DNA of 64,000 nt from Frankiaceae bacterium (GCA_016650445.1 JAENVS010000027.1:45470-109469); one strand, 5' to 3'. Shown: positions 42,888 through 52,662, counted from the stretch's first letter. Notes: a model not told the origin generated them from the letters alone. Numbers and translations: made by a program.

Positions 42888-43343
42888 TCAGATCGTCTGG
42901 ACGATCAGCACCGAGCAGCTGGCATGGTGCGCCACGCGGTTCGGGACGCTGCCGAGCAGGAACCGCGCCGCGCCCTGCATGCCGCGGTTTCCGACGACGA
43001 TGAGGTCGGCGTCCTTGTCCGCTGCGATGGCGAGGAGGACCTCGGCGGGGTTGCCCGGTGCCGAGACGGTGCTGGCGAAGGGCGCGGTCGCGTCCAGCAT
43101 CATCATCGCGTGCTCGAGCGCCTCGTCGGCCTCCTGCCGCTGCTGCTCGACGAGCTCGGCAGGGTCGAGCAGTAAGCCGCCGGCGGCACCGCTCATGGCC
43201 AGAACCGCGGCGTGCGCGACCGGCCGGTAGGCCGACACGATGGCGAGGCGGGCCCCGCACAGCGCCGCCAGCTCGCCGGCGCGACGGACGGCTTCCTGGG
43301 CACTGGGCGATCCGTCGGTCCCGACGACGATGGAGCGGTACAT
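42888..43343 (-). CDS. Universal stress protein (UspA family)
   Basis: 151 residues. IVVGTDGSPSAQEAV at the start, LIVVGNRGM followed by LLGSVPNRVAHHASCSVLIV: the G-2x-G-9x-G-S ATP-binding motif is complete, so it is of the ATP-binding type. Probably works during stress or dormancy; a dyad lies just upstream. SD AAGGGGGG is about 10 nt ahead of ATG 43343. Confidence 0.93.
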   Translation of the reverse strand: MYRSIVVGTDGSPSAQEAVRRAGELAALCGARLAIVSAYRPVAHAAVLAMSGAAGGLLLDPAELVEQQRQEADEALEHAMMMLDATAPFASTVSAPGNPAEVLLAIAADKDADLIVVGNRGMQGAARFLLGSVPNRVAHHASCSVLIVQTI

Positions 43344-43358
43344 GCGGCGTGGCCCCCC

Positions 43359-43378
43359 TTGATCACGGTGATGATCAA
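43359..43378. promoter_or_regulatory. Inverted repeat upstream of the universal stress gene
   Basis: TTGATCA-CGGTGA-TGATCAA, perfect 7-bp arms, centre 25 bp before the Usp ATG. Could be an operator overlapping the leader; no known consensus recognised (it is not the DosR box). Confidence 0.45.
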
Positions 43379-43406
43379 CATCATCCGTGGGTGGGCTGCG
43401 CGCGTC

Positions 43407-43426
43407 GGTAGGGAACTTGCCCTACC
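43407..43426. terminator. Hairpin directly after the LuxR gene stop
   Basis: GGTAGGG-AACTTG-CCCTACC, 1 nt from the TAA of the large LuxR gene (43428-43430). A short T stretch (CCTTTACC) follows on the plus strand only. Acts as terminator or as a binding site for the Usp promoter. Confidence 0.4.
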
Positions 43427-43427
43427 T

Positions 43428-46232
43428 TTACCCGGTTTGTCGCGGCCGTCCGCCGAGCGCCTCCGCGAGCTCGGTACGCCGCTCGATGTCGAGCTTGGTG
43501 TAGGCGTTGCGCAGGTGCTTCTCGACTGCCTTCACGGTGACGAAGAGCCGCGCCGCGATCTGCCGGTTGGTCTGCCCCTGTGACGCCAGGTCGGCGACTT
43601 CGCGCTCGCTCGGCGTGAGGGCGTCCGGGCCGATCAGCGCCGTGCGGCGCGGTCTCGCCCCGGTTGACAGCAGTAGGCGCCGCGCCGCCTCCGCAACGGG
43701 GGTCGCACCGCACGAGGTCGCCAGGTCGAGCGCCCGTCGAAACGGCGCCTGGGCTTCACCGACCTGACCGGCCGCCCGCAGCGCTATGCCCAGCTGCAGG
43801 CATGCCCGCGCGGTTGCCAACCGAGCCGGCGACGCACTGAGCACTGCGACCGCCTCGCCGAAGAGCTCGAGCCGTTGCTCGCGTGGTGCGATCAACCCCC
43901 CGGCGTACAGCGCTCGGCCGAGGGGCCGTGGCAGACCGAACGCCCGGGCTCGGGCCAGGTCGTCCGCGAGAAGTGCTGATGCGCGATCCACGTCACCGGC
44001 AGAGGCGAGCGCCGGGGCCACGTCCGTGCGCCAGGCCCACTCGCCCGGGTTCTGGATGCCGCGGTGTTCGCACCACTCACCGACCGCCAGCAGGTCGTCG
44101 ATACCGCCGTCGTCCTGGCGTCGCAGCCGCACCTCACCCCTGGCGTGCAGCAGCAGCGCGTCGAAGCGGTCCAGCGCGGACGTGGGCTGCGCAGCAGCCG
44201 CCACCACCTCGGCCGCGGCGTCCACCAGGCCGCGTTCGAGGAGGACCGTCGCCAGGCACGAAGCGGCGTAGCGGGCACCGCTGGATCCCATGCCACGCGT
44301 CCTCGCGATCGCGTCGCGCGCCAGCTCCTCTGCCCGGTCCAGCTCCCCGAGCTCCCAGGCCAGCCAGGCGCGCGTCGAGCGGATGGGTACCAGCGGCGCG
44401 TCCGTGCCGCGGTCGTACGCCATCTGCTCGCCGCGCAGCATCTCGCGCTCCCCGGCGGCGTGGTCGCCGACGACCGACAACAGTGACGCGGTGTAGAGCC
44501 AGCTCGGAGACTCGGGTCCTTCGTCGCGAAGCATCTGGCCGTCGGCGAGGGCCTGCAGCGCCAGCGCCTTGACCTCCTGGTGCGGGGCACACTGGAACAA
44601 CCGTGCGGTCCCGAGGTGGCCGATCGCGAGCCGCTCACCGCGGGTGGACCCGGTCAGGCCGGTCGCGAGCTCCTCCGCGTCTGCCACGAACGAGGGCGTC
44701 GACAGGTCGCTGCTCTCGACGAGCCACAACCGCTCGCTGCGCAGACGAAGGACGGTCTCGCGATCGATCCCGGCCGAGTCGGCGAGCACCGCGTCGAGGA
44801 AGGCGAGTGCCTCGGCGTACCTGCGTCGATAGGCGAGCCCGCGGGCCAGCGGCAGTGCTGCCATCGACCGCAGACAGGGATCCTCGGTCGTCTCGAAGAC
44901 CTCCTGCAGATGGGTCAGCGCCTGCGGGTCGCGCACGACGGACTCGGACTCGCCGAGCTCGAGCAGCAGGCGCGGGTCGTGCGACGACGGGTCCTCGTCG
45001 AGCGCCCGCCGAAACAGCGAGACCGCGACGTCGGGCGCGCCGGTCTCCAGAGCTTGCGTGCCGGCCGCGCGGAGCTCCTCGCGGACCCAGGCGTCCGCGG
45101 CCGGGTCGGTGCGCAGAAGGTGCCTTGCGACCTCGTCATGCGGTGCGTTGGCGAGAGCCAGCAGACGGGCGGCCTCCCGGTGCCGCCGGGAGCGCAGGCC
45201 GCGCGGCATGTGCCGGTAGATCGCAGACTGCACGAGCGGGTGGACGAAGCGGAGCGGACGACCCGGCTTGAGCAGGTGTGCCTCGACGAGGTCGTCGACG
45301 ACCAGCTCGGCCTCCTCGGCCGGCACGCCGGCGACCGCAGCAACCAAGGGCAGGGTCGCGTCGCGGCCGAGCAAGGCTGCTGTGCCCGCCACGTCAACCG
45401 CGATGTCACCGAGTCGGCTCACCCGCAGCAGTGCGGATCGAGCCACCGTCGTCGACCCGAGCTCGCGCAGTCGCGGAGCGTCCTCGTCGACGGGCCGAAG
45501 GTGTTCGACCGCGGCCTCTTCGAGGAGCTGGCGGAGCAGGAGTGGGTTGCCGCCCGTCGTGTCGACGCACACCCGGGTGAAGCTCTCGCTCGGAACGTCG
45601 CCGAACCAGCCCCGGGCGACCGCAGCGGTCGCCGCCGCAGAGAGCGTCTCGAGCTTGAGGGTCATGTCCGCGCGGTCGGCCAGCTGCTCGAGCTCCGACG
45701 TGCGCGCGGCGATGGCGGATGGCCGGGCAGCGAGGACGAGGACCACCTGGAGCCCCCGCAGTCGGCGCGCGAGGTAGACCAACAGCTTCAGGCTCGCCGA
45801 GTCGGCCCAGTGAGCGTCGTCGACCATCACGACCAGAGGGCCGGCAGCGGCGCGTGCCGTGCACAGCCCGAACAGTCCCTGCAGCGCGTCGAGCTCCGCC
45901 GTGCGCGCCTCGCCCGCTCCCTGAGCCGCCGATCGCCCGAGGGCCGCGGCTGCGGCTGGCGTGGTGGCGTGCGCCGCGACGTCGTCGACGAACAGCTGCC
46001 GGGCGACGCCGAACGGCAGCTCCCGTTCGAGCTCTCCCGCCGTCGCCGCGGTCACGTCCATGCCTCGCGCCGTGGCACGTCGCCAGAGCTCGAGGAGGAG
46101 CTCGGTCTTGCCGACCCCCGGCAGGCCCTCGATGAGGATCATCCGGCCGCTGCGCGTGCTCGAGACGTCGTCGAGCACCGACTCCGCGGCAGCCAGATCG
46201 GCGTCGCGCTCCAAGAGCACCGAACTCACCAC
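43428..46232 (-). CDS. Large ATP-binding LuxR-family regulator (LAL/MalT-like)
   Basis: 934 residues. N-terminal AAA/ATPase: Walker A LIEGLPGVGKTELLLELW at about 32-49 and Walker B LVVMVDDAHWAD at about 133-144; a long helical, TPR-like middle; LuxR HTH at the end: LTPSEREVADLASQGQTNRQIAARLF and KHLRNAYTKLDI (about 865-925). LAL regulators bind inducers or maltose-like sugars in known cases and switch operons on. Target genes not known; no close partner. GTG 46232 is the longest start that fits. Confidence 0.92.
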   Translation of the reverse strand: MVSSVLLERDADLAAAESVLDDVSSTRSGRMILIEGLPGVGKTELLLELWRRATARGMDVTAATAGELERELPFGVARQLFVDDVAAHATTPAAAAALGRSAAQGAGEARTAELDALQGLFGLCTARAAAGPLVVMVDDAHWADSASLKLLVYLARRLRGLQVVLVLAARPSAIAARTSELEQLADRADMTLKLETLSAAATAAVARGWFGDVPSESFTRVCVDTTGGNPLLLRQLLEEAAVEHLRPVDEDAPRLRELGSTTVARSALLRVSRLGDIAVDVAGTAALLGRDATLPLVAAVAGVPAEEAELVVDDLVEAHLLKPGRPLRFVHPLVQSAIYRHMPRGLRSRRHREAARLLALANAPHDEVARHLLRTDPAADAWVREELRAAGTQALETGAPDVAVSLFRRALDEDPSSHDPRLLLELGESESVVRDPQALTHLQEVFETTEDPCLRSMAALPLARGLAYRRRYAEALAFLDAVLADSAGIDRETVLRLRSERLWLVESSDLSTPSFVADAEELATGLTGSTRGERLAIGHLGTARLFQCAPHQEVKALALQALADGQMLRDEGPESPSWLYTASLLSVVGDHAAGEREMLRGEQMAYDRGTDAPLVPIRSTRAWLAWELGELDRAEELARDAIARTRGMGSSGARYAASCLATVLLERGLVDAAAEVVAAAAQPTSALDRFDALLLHARGEVRLRRQDDGGIDDLLAVGEWCEHRGIQNPGEWAWRTDVAPALASAGDVDRASALLADDLARARAFGLPRPLGRALYAGGLIAPREQRLELFGEAVAVLSASPARLATARACLQLGIALRAAGQVGEAQAPFRRALDLATSCGATPVAEAARRLLLSTGARPRRTALIGPDALTPSEREVADLASQGQTNRQIAARLFVTVKAVEKHLRNAYTKLDIERRTELAEALGGRPRQTG

Positions 46233-46346
46233 CCCCGGCGCCGGACGGTGCTGGAGCCCCCCGGCGCGCTGCTGGTATCCCCGTGACCAGCGGCTATATC
46301 GTCGCAGATCGGGCGAAGCCGGGCAACCGACATAGGGCTGTGCGCG

Positions 46347-47303
46347 TCAGGGGAAGCGAGCGCTCCAGAGCAGCGACGTCACGGCGGCGGCAACGGCAGC
46401 GAGCAGGCCGAGACCGGCCAGGGTCGCGGTGACCTCCTTGCGCTCCGTGGTGAAGCCGACCTGGCTGCCGATGTCGGAGTAGACGCCGTTGAGCTCCTCG
46501 CCCGACTTCGCGGTGTAACTCCTGCCGCCGGTCGCTGACGCGAGCGCGGCGAGCGAGGGCGCATCGACGGGGACCGGGACGATCTGGCCCTGCACGTTGA
46601 CGACGCCGGCCTCCGTCCCGTAGGCGATCGTCGAGACCGGGATGCCGAGCTCGTTGGCGGCGGCGGCGGCATCGGCGAGCGAGCGGCCGATCGTGTTGGC
46701 GCCGTCGGAGAGAAGCACGACGCGAGCCGGCGGCGGCTTCCTGCTGTCACTGCCGGGCACGTTCCGGATCGCGTTCAGGGCCGCGATGACGGCCTCACCG
46801 ATGGCCGTGCCGCCGGCCATCTGCAGGCCGTCGACGGCGTCCCGCACCGCGTCGTGGTCCTGGGTCGGCGTGGCGACGACCGCGGCCACCGCGTTGAACG
46901 ACACGAGCCCGACGTTGAACTGCTTCGGCAGCCGGTCGATGAAGGCCTTGGCGGACGCCTGGGCGGCGGTGAACCGGTCGGGGGATACGTCGATCGCCTG
47001 CATGGACGCGGACGTGTCCATGGCCACGACGATCGTGGCGCGCTCGCGCGGCACCTTGACCTCGGCCTCCGGCTTCGCGAACGCGGTGGTGAGGGCGACG
47101 AGCGCGATCAGCAGCAGACCGGCCGGGATGTGCCGGCGCCACCCCGGTCGCTTCGGGGCCACGGACGCGAGCAGGTCGAGCTCGGTGAACCGCGCGGCGT
47201 AGACCGGCCGTCGGGTCTGCATCCAGATGTAGCCGCCGACCAACGCCGCGACGAGCAGGAGCAGCAGCAGCCGGACCGGCTCGGTGAACGCGAACCCGTC
47301 CAT
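46347..47303 (-). CDS. VWA-domain membrane protein (BatA/BatB-like)
   Basis: 318 residues. Membrane segments at about 10-26 and 58-74, VWA domain with MIDAS DTSASM at about 91-96, and a C-terminal membrane helix (about 292-312). Belongs to the MoxR-DUF58-VWA arrangement thought to put metal or complex parts together. ATG 47303 shares its A with the stop TGA of the DUF58 gene (TGATG). Confidence 0.92.
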   Translation of the reverse strand: MDGFAFTEPVRLLLLLLVAALVGGYIWMQTRRPVYAARFTELDLLASVAPKRPGWRRHIPAGLLLIALVALTTAFAKPEAEVKVPRERATIVVAMDTSASMQAIDVSPDRFTAAQASAKAFIDRLPKQFNVGLVSFNAVAAVVATPTQDHDAVRDAVDGLQMAGGTAIGEAVIAALNAIRNVPGSDSRKPPPARVVLLSDGANTIGRSLADAAAAANELGIPVSTIAYGTEAGVVNVQGQIVPVPVDAPSLAALASATGGRSYTAKSGEELNGVYSDIGSQVGFTTERKEVTATLAGLGLLAAVAAAVTSLLWSARFP

Positions 47304-48229
47304 CAGCGCACCACCGCTGCTCGGCCGGCGGCGCGCAGCCGCCGGCGCGTGGCCAGGAACGTCGCGAGGTCGACGAGCCAGTCGCGGTCGGTGCGCAGCA
47401 CGACGTGCCCGGCGCCGGCCCGGCGGACGGCTGCGGCATGACCGGAGCGGCGCTGCGCCGCGGCGGCGGCGTACCGCTCCCGAAGTGCCTTGCTCCGCGT
47501 CTGCACCTCGAGGTGCCGGCCTGTCTCCGGGTCCACCAACCGCAGTACGCCGACGTCGGGCAGGGTGAGCTCGCGTGGGTCGAGGACCTCGGCGACGATG
47601 ACGTCGTGGCGGGTCGCGAGCATCCGCAGCGGCCGCGCCCATGGCGGTTCGACCCCGGGCGGTGACAGCAGGTCCGACAGCACGACGACGAGGCCGCGGC
47701 GGCGCGGCGGGTTGAGGACGGCGGCCAGGCCGGCGGCGAGATCGGGCCCGGCGCCCTCGGCGCGCGGTTCCGTGAGCAGCCGGTGCAGCAGTGCGAGCGA
47801 TGCGTCGCGGCCGCCCCGTGGCGGCAACCGGCGCATGCCTTCGGAGCCGAGCACGACCGCACCGACCCGGTCGCCCGGTCCAGCCGCGAGGTGCATGACG
47901 GCTGCTGCGACGGCGAGGGCGATGTCGCGCTTCTCGCACCGCACGGTGCCGAACGACATCGACGCGGTCAGGTCGACGAGCAGCGTGGTCTCGAGCTCGC
48001 GCTCGGCGACGGCATCACGGACGTGCGTCTGCTGCGTTCGTGCCGTCACCGACCAGTCGATCCGGCGTACGTCGTCTCCCGGTCCGTAGAGGCGCGCCTC
48101 GGCGGCTTCGGTTCCGGGCCCGAACAGGAACCCGAGGTGGTCGCCGGCGAGCATGCCGTCGAGCCGGCGGGCGACGTCGAGCCGGAGCCGCCGAGCCGAC
48201 GCCTCGGGTGCCAGTGGGACTCCGCTCAT
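47303..48229 (-). CDS. DUF58-domain protein
   Basis: 308 residues. The DUF58 core YGPGDDVRRIDWSVTARTQQTHVR at about 58-81 and a VWA-like fold, LLVDLTASMSFGTV (DxxxS) and VVVLSDLLSPPG. Normal partner of MoxR and VWA proteins. The start ATG 48229 follows MoxR by 52 bp. Confidence 0.92.
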   Translation of the reverse strand: MSGVPLAPEASARRLRLDVARRLDGMLAGDHLGFLFGPGTEAAEARLYGPGDDVRRIDWSVTARTQQTHVRDAVAERELETTLLVDLTASMSFGTVRCEKRDIALAVAAAVMHLAAGPGDRVGAVVLGSEGMRRLPPRGGRDASLALLHRLLTEPRAEGAGPDLAAGLAAVLNPPRRRGLVVVLSDLLSPPGVEPPWARPLRMLATRHDVIVAEVLDPRELTLPDVGVLRLVDPETGRHLEVQTRSKALRERYAAAAAQRRSGHAAAVRRAGAGHVVLRTDRDWLVDLATFLATRRRLRAAGRAAVVR

Positions 48230-48281
48230 CTCGGGGCCCCCGCGGCATCGTGAGCGCAGCGAGCGATGTCGTGGGGTGAGT

Positions 48282-49313
48282 TCATGCCGCGCCGTTCTGA
48301 AGCTGCGACGGTGCGATCTGGGGCGCCGCGACGACCTGCAGGACACGCTCGATGATGCTCGGCGCGGCGACCGCGTCGGCGAGTGCCTCGTACGTCAGCA
48401 CGAGGCGGTGCGACAGCACGTCTGTCGCGAGATCGGTGACGTCAGCCGGCAGCGCGTAGTCACGGCCGCGCAGCACAGCAAGGGCACGAGCCCCCTGCAC
48501 GAGGCCGAGGCTGCCGCGCGGCGAGGCGCCATGGGCGATGAGCGGGGCGAGCTCCGGTGCGCCCCAGGGACCGGGGTCGCGGGTCGCCATGACGAGGCGC
48601 ACGGCGTACTCCGCGACGGCGTGGTGGACGAAGACCGCGTCGACGGTCTGCTGCAGGTCGAGGAGCTCGTCCAGGGAGAGCACCTGCTCGGCGTGCGGTG
48701 GGTTGACCGCCATGCGTCGGACGATCTCCATCTCCTCGGACATCGACGGGTGGCCGACGACGACCTTGAGAAGGAAGCGGTCGCGCTGGGCCTCCGGGAG
48801 CGGGTAGACGCCCTCGCTCTCGATGGGGTTCTGCGTCGCGAGAACGAGGAAGGGCACGGGCAAGGGGTACGTCGTACCGCCGATGGAGACCTGGCGCTCC
48901 TGCATGACCTCGAGCAGCGCCGACTGCACCTTCGCCGGCGCCCGGTTGATCTCGTCGGCGAGCACCAGGTTGGCGAAGACCGGGCCGAGCTCGACGTCGA
49001 ACGCCTCCCGTGACGGCCGGTAGATCCGGGTGCCGACGATGTCGGACGGCACCAGGTCCGGGGTGAACTGCAGGCGCACGCTCGAGCCGCCGACGACGGT
49101 CGCGAGGGTCTCCACCGCGAGGCTCTTCGCGACGCCGGGCACGCCCTCGAGCAGGCAGTGCCCGCGGGCGAGCAGGGCGACCAGGATCCGCTCGACCATC
49201 CGGTCCTGGCCGACGACGACCTTCTTGACCTCCATGAGCGCCCGCTCGAGCGAGCCGGCGGGGTCCGTGCTGGAGGCAGGCTTGCGTGCGGGGCTCATGG
49301 GGCTATTCGACAC
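48282..49313 (-). CDS. MoxR-family AAA+ ATPase
   Basis: 343 residues. Walker A LLEGVPGVAKSLAVETL, Walker B LVLADEINRAPAKVQSALLEVMQE, sensor 1 FLVLATQNPIESEGVYPLPEAQRDRF. MoxR ATPases act as chaperones for the assembly of enzyme or envelope complexes together with VWA proteins. GTG 49313 or ATG 49298 could be the start. Heads the three-gene operon. Confidence 0.93.
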   Translation of the reverse strand: MSNSPMSPARKPASSTDPAGSLERALMEVKKVVVGQDRMVERILVALLARGHCLLEGVPGVAKSLAVETLATVVGGSSVRLQFTPDLVPSDIVGTRIYRPSREAFDVELGPVFANLVLADEINRAPAKVQSALLEVMQERQVSIGGTTYPLPVPFLVLATQNPIESEGVYPLPEAQRDRFLLKVVVGHPSMSEEMEIVRRMAVNPPHAEQVLSLDELLDLQQTVDAVFVHHAVAEYAVRLVMATRDPGPWGAPELAPLIAHGASPRGSLGLVQGARALAVLRGRDYALPADVTDLATDVLSHRLVLTYEALADAVAAPSIIERVLQVVAAPQIAPSQLQNGAA

Positions 49314-49366
49314 CCCGCCGCGTGAGGATCCCGTGAGATGCCGCTGGGAGCTTCCTGTGAGCGGAG

Positions 49367-51490
49367 CTACCAGGGGCGGTCGGCGGCGCTGATCACGATG
49401 AGGCGCTGGGTCGCGCGGGTGATGGCGACGTACAGCGACCGAAGCCCGGCGGCTCCCTCCGCGGCGATGTGCTCGGGGGACACGACCAGGCAGCCGTCGA
49501 ACTCCATGCCCTTGGCCTGCCAGGTGTCGAGCACCTGCAGCCGTGGGTCGTCCGAGAGCAGCTCGCGCAGTCGCGGGGCGTCGGCGGCGGTCGCGACGAC
49601 GCCGACCGTGCCCGTGACCTGCCCCAGCAGCTCGGCGACCGCGGCCCGGGCTGTTGCGTCGAGATCGACAACCTGGATCTGTACGACGGGGGCGTGGCCG
49701 GTCGACCGCACCGCAGCGGGCGGCGTGGCCGCTGGGTCGATCAGGGTGAGGACAGTCGCGGCCAGCTCGGCGATCTCGGTGGAGGTGCGGTAGTTCGTCG
49801 TGAGCTCATGCCGACGGAGCCGCCGCTTGCCGGCCACGCCGACGACGGCCTCGGCGGTCTCGTCCGGGTGGGGCCAAACCGACTGCGCCCAGTCGCCCAC
49901 GACGGTCCACGTCCCGGAGCGGGCCCGGCGACCCAGGGCCCGCCACTGCATCGGCGACACGTCCTGCGCCTCGTCGACCACGACGTGCGCGTAGTCGCGG
50001 TGGGACTCGTCGGCCGACAGGTCCCGCTCGGCCCGGAACGACCGGTCGGCGAAGGTCGTCACCTCGCCGTAGTCGTCAGGGGTGGGCTCGTCGTCGTCGG
50101 GCTCCGGCGGGGCCGGCGGCGCACCGATCAGGTCGTCGAGCTCGTCGAGCAGAACCGCATCGGCGGCCGTCACGCTGTCGTTGTCCCGCCACGCGGCCGC
50201 GAGCAGCGCGACCTCGTCGGGGGTCAGCGCGCCTTGCGGCAGCCGGAGGTCCCCGGATCGCAACCGGTCGAACACCTCGTGCCTCTCGAGGACCGGCCAG
50301 AAGCTTGCGAGCGCCTGCTCGAAGACGGCGTCGTCGCGCAGGTCGATGTGCGCCTCCTCGCGCAGGTCGTCCTTCGCGCGGTCCGACCAGTCCTCGGCGC
50401 CGGCCGCACGGATCCAGGCGCGCACGACGAGGTTGGCGAGCGCGGTGCGGGCCTGGCCGTGCAGCGAGTTGTGGCTGCGGGGCGAGCGTTCGAGCTGTGA
50501 GCGGCGGGTCGCCTGCTCCTTGCCGGGGACCGTCACAGCCCGACCGCGAAAGACGATGCGGACGTCCTCGACGCGGGGGCGGCCGGCGGTGCGCGTCACC
50601 TTCTTCAGCACGTCAGCCATCCGCAGCGAGCCCTTGACGGCGGCGACGTCGGCAGAGTCGCGGCCGGTGACGGCGGTGCCGGTCACGAGCGTCTCCAGCG
50701 AGACGAGTCGTACCGAGGTCTCGCCGAGCGTCGGCAGCACCTGGCTGACGTAGTCGACGAAGACCGGTGACGGCCCGACGACGAGCACGCCTCGCCGGGA
50801 GAACCGCTCGCGGTGGCTGTACATGAGGAACGCCACGCGGTGCAGCGCGACAGCGGTCTTGCCGGTGCCGGGCCCTCCGGTCACGAGCAGCACTCCGTCG
50901 TCGGGGGCGCGCACCGCCTCGTCCTGCTCGCGCTGGATCGTCGCGACGATGTCGCGCATCCGACCCGTGCGCTCCTTCGACAGGGCCGCGAGGAAGGCAC
51001 CGTCGCCGATGACCGTCGTGCCGACGAGGTCATCCGCGCGGGCAGGGTCGAGCAGCTCGTCCTCGACGGCGACGACCTTGTCCCCGCGGCAGGAGATCGT
51101 CCGCCGGCGTACGACGTCGTCGGGCTGGGCCGCGGTGGCCCGGTAGAACGCGGCCGCGGCCGGAGCGCGCCAGTCGACGACGAGCGCGTGCTGCTCCTCG
51201 GTGCGCACGCCGATGCGCCCGATGTGGTGGACGGTGCCGTCGTCGCGGTCCAGCCGGCCGAACACGAGACCGTCGGCGGCGGCGTCGAGCGTGGCGCGCC
51301 GGCCGGCGAAGTGCAGGACGGTCACGTCGCGCTCGTAGACCGCCTGTGGGGTGCCGCCGCCGCCGCGCAGGCCTGCCTCCTCCGCTGCGCTCGTCTCCGC
51401 CCGGAGCACGGCGAGCCGCGCGAGCGCCGCGTCGACGAGCTCCTGCTCGCGCGCGATCTCCCCGCGCAGGGCGGCGGACTGCTGGCTCAC
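49367..51490 (-). CDS. HelD/HelR-like RNA polymerase-associated helicase (UvrD fold)
   Basis: 707 residues. N-terminal coiled arm (AALRGEIAREQELVDAALARL), Walker A LLVTGGPGTGKTAVALHRVAFL at about 207-228, Walker B VVVDEAQDVSPMQWRAL, LTTNYRTSTEIAEL and C-terminal LYVAITRATQRLIV (motif VI). The actinobacterial form (class II HelD) lifts RNA polymerase off DNA; HelR members also protect against rifamycins. No clear rifamycin-associated element was found upstream. Weak SD AAGGG near GTG 51490. Confidence 0.87.
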   Translation of the reverse strand: MSQQSAALRGEIAREQELVDAALARLAVLRAETSAAEEAGLRGGGGTPQAVYERDVTVLHFAGRRATLDAAADGLVFGRLDRDDGTVHHIGRIGVRTEEQHALVVDWRAPAAAAFYRATAAQPDDVVRRRTISCRGDKVVAVEDELLDPARADDLVGTTVIGDGAFLAALSKERTGRMRDIVATIQREQDEAVRAPDDGVLLVTGGPGTGKTAVALHRVAFLMYSHRERFSRRGVLVVGPSPVFVDYVSQVLPTLGETSVRLVSLETLVTGTAVTGRDSADVAAVKGSLRMADVLKKVTRTAGRPRVEDVRIVFRGRAVTVPGKEQATRRSQLERSPRSHNSLHGQARTALANLVVRAWIRAAGAEDWSDRAKDDLREEAHIDLRDDAVFEQALASFWPVLERHEVFDRLRSGDLRLPQGALTPDEVALLAAAWRDNDSVTAADAVLLDELDDLIGAPPAPPEPDDDEPTPDDYGEVTTFADRSFRAERDLSADESHRDYAHVVVDEAQDVSPMQWRALGRRARSGTWTVVGDWAQSVWPHPDETAEAVVGVAGKRRLRRHELTTNYRTSTEIAELAATVLTLIDPAATPPAAVRSTGHAPVVQIQVVDLDATARAAVAELLGQVTGTVGVVATAADAPRLRELLSDDPRLQVLDTWQAKGMEFDGCLVVSPEHIAAEGAAGLRSLYVAITRATQRLIVISAADRPW

Positions 51491-51558
51491 ATGGGTCCCT
51501 TGGTCGCGTGTGTGGTCGGAACACGTTGCCAGATGCGCCGGTGGGGCAGGATCTGTGG

Positions 51559-52662
51559 GTGCGGGACGTAGGGGTGACGATCGGCGTTGAGGAGGAGTAC
51601 CACCTCGTCGACGCCGAGACCTTTGAGCTCGCGGACATGCCTGAGGTCGTCACCGCGGCCATAGCGCTGATGGGCGACGAGGCGCAGGGCGAGATCTCGA
51701 CCAGCCAGCTGGAGATCGCCACGCCGGTCTGCACCTCCCTCGCCGAGGTGCGCACGGCGCTGACCAGGATCCGCCGCAGCGCCGACGAGGTGGCCCGCCA
51801 GCACGGCTGCCGGATCCTGGCCGCCGGCACGCACCCGACGGGCACCTGGCACGAGCAGCGGCTGACGGTGGGGGAGCGCTACCTCTCGCTCTTCGAGCGC
51901 TGGGGGCTGCTCGCGCTGCAGCAGATGATCACCGGCTGCCATGTGCACGTGAACGTCGGCGACACCGAGCTCGCGGTCCGCACGATGGACTACCTGCGCC
52001 CGGACCTGCCGGTGCTGCTCGCCCTGTCGGCCAGCTCGCCGTACTGGGAGAGCGTCGACACGGGCTACGCGAGCTACCGGACGCAGTGGTTCGGGCGGTG
52101 GCCGGTGACCGGCATGCCTGACGCTTTCGGGAGCAAGGCGGCGTACGACGAGCTCGTGGCGGGCCTGGTCGAGACCGGGATGATCGACGACGCGTCGCAC
52201 CTGTACTGGGATGTGCGGCCGTCGACGAAGTTCCCGACCCTGGAGGTCCGGGTCGCGGACACGATGCCGCTGCTCGACGACGTCCTGCTGCACACGGCGC
52301 TGGCGCGGTCGCTCGTGCGGGTGGGAGCGGCCGACGCCGAACGAGGCGTGCCGTTGCCTTTGCTGCGCTCGGAGGTGGTGCGGGCGAGCCGGTGGCGGGC
52401 GGCCCGGTTCGGTCTCGAGGAGTGCCTTCTCGACACGCGGGCCCATGCGCTCAAGCCTGCCGGGGAGGTCGTCCGCGGCCTGCTGGCCCGGTTGCGGGAG
52501 GACCTGGAGGAGCTCGGGGACTGGGACGAGGTCAGCGACCTGGTCGAGCAGTCGCTCGCGCGGGGCTCGTCCGCTGCTCGGCAGCGGGCGGTGGCGCTCA
52601 GCACGGACGCAGACCTACGCGCTGTGACCGCCGCTCTGGTGGCCGAGACCGCCCAGGCGTAG
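51559..52662 (+). CDS. YbdK-type carboxylate-amine ligase (GCS2 family)
   Basis: 367 residues. Glutamate-cysteine ligase type 2 fold: TIGVEEEYHLVDAETFEL at the start, GEISTSQLEIATPVC, ITGCHVHVNVGD and YWDVRPSTKFPTLEVRVAD. YbdK members have weak glutamate-cysteine ligase activity; actinobacteria that make mycothiol keep several. GTG 51559 is 6 nt after CAGGAT, GTG 51574 is less likely. Divergent from the helicase with 68 bp between. Confidence 0.9.
   Translation: MRDVGVTIGVEEEYHLVDAETFELADMPEVVTAAIALMGDEAQGEISTSQLEIATPVCTSLAEVRTALTRIRRSADEVARQHGCRILAAGTHPTGTWHEQRLTVGERYLSLFERWGLLALQQMITGCHVHVNVGDTELAVRTMDYLRPDLPVLLALSASSPYWESVDTGYASYRTQWFGRWPVTGMPDAFGSKAAYDELVAGLVETGMIDDASHLYWDVRPSTKFPTLEVRVADTMPLLDDVLLHTALARSLVRVGAADAERGVPLPLLRSEVVRASRWRAARFGLEECLLDTRAHALKPAGEVVRGLLARLREDLEELGDWDEVSDLVEQSLARGSSAARQRAVALSTDADLRAVTAALVAETAQA

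Noticed and set aside
43407..43426. DosR/DevR box beside the universal stress gene
   Set aside because: The palindrome GGTAGGGAACTTGCCCTACC differs from TTSGGGACTWWAGTCCCSAA in the core GGGACT/AGTCCC.
51491..51558. Rifamycin-associated element upstream of the helicase
   Set aside because: I looked for GGGGCTTGC-RGCAAGNCCC-like arms on both strands; only GCATCTGGCAACG is near and it is not symmetrical.
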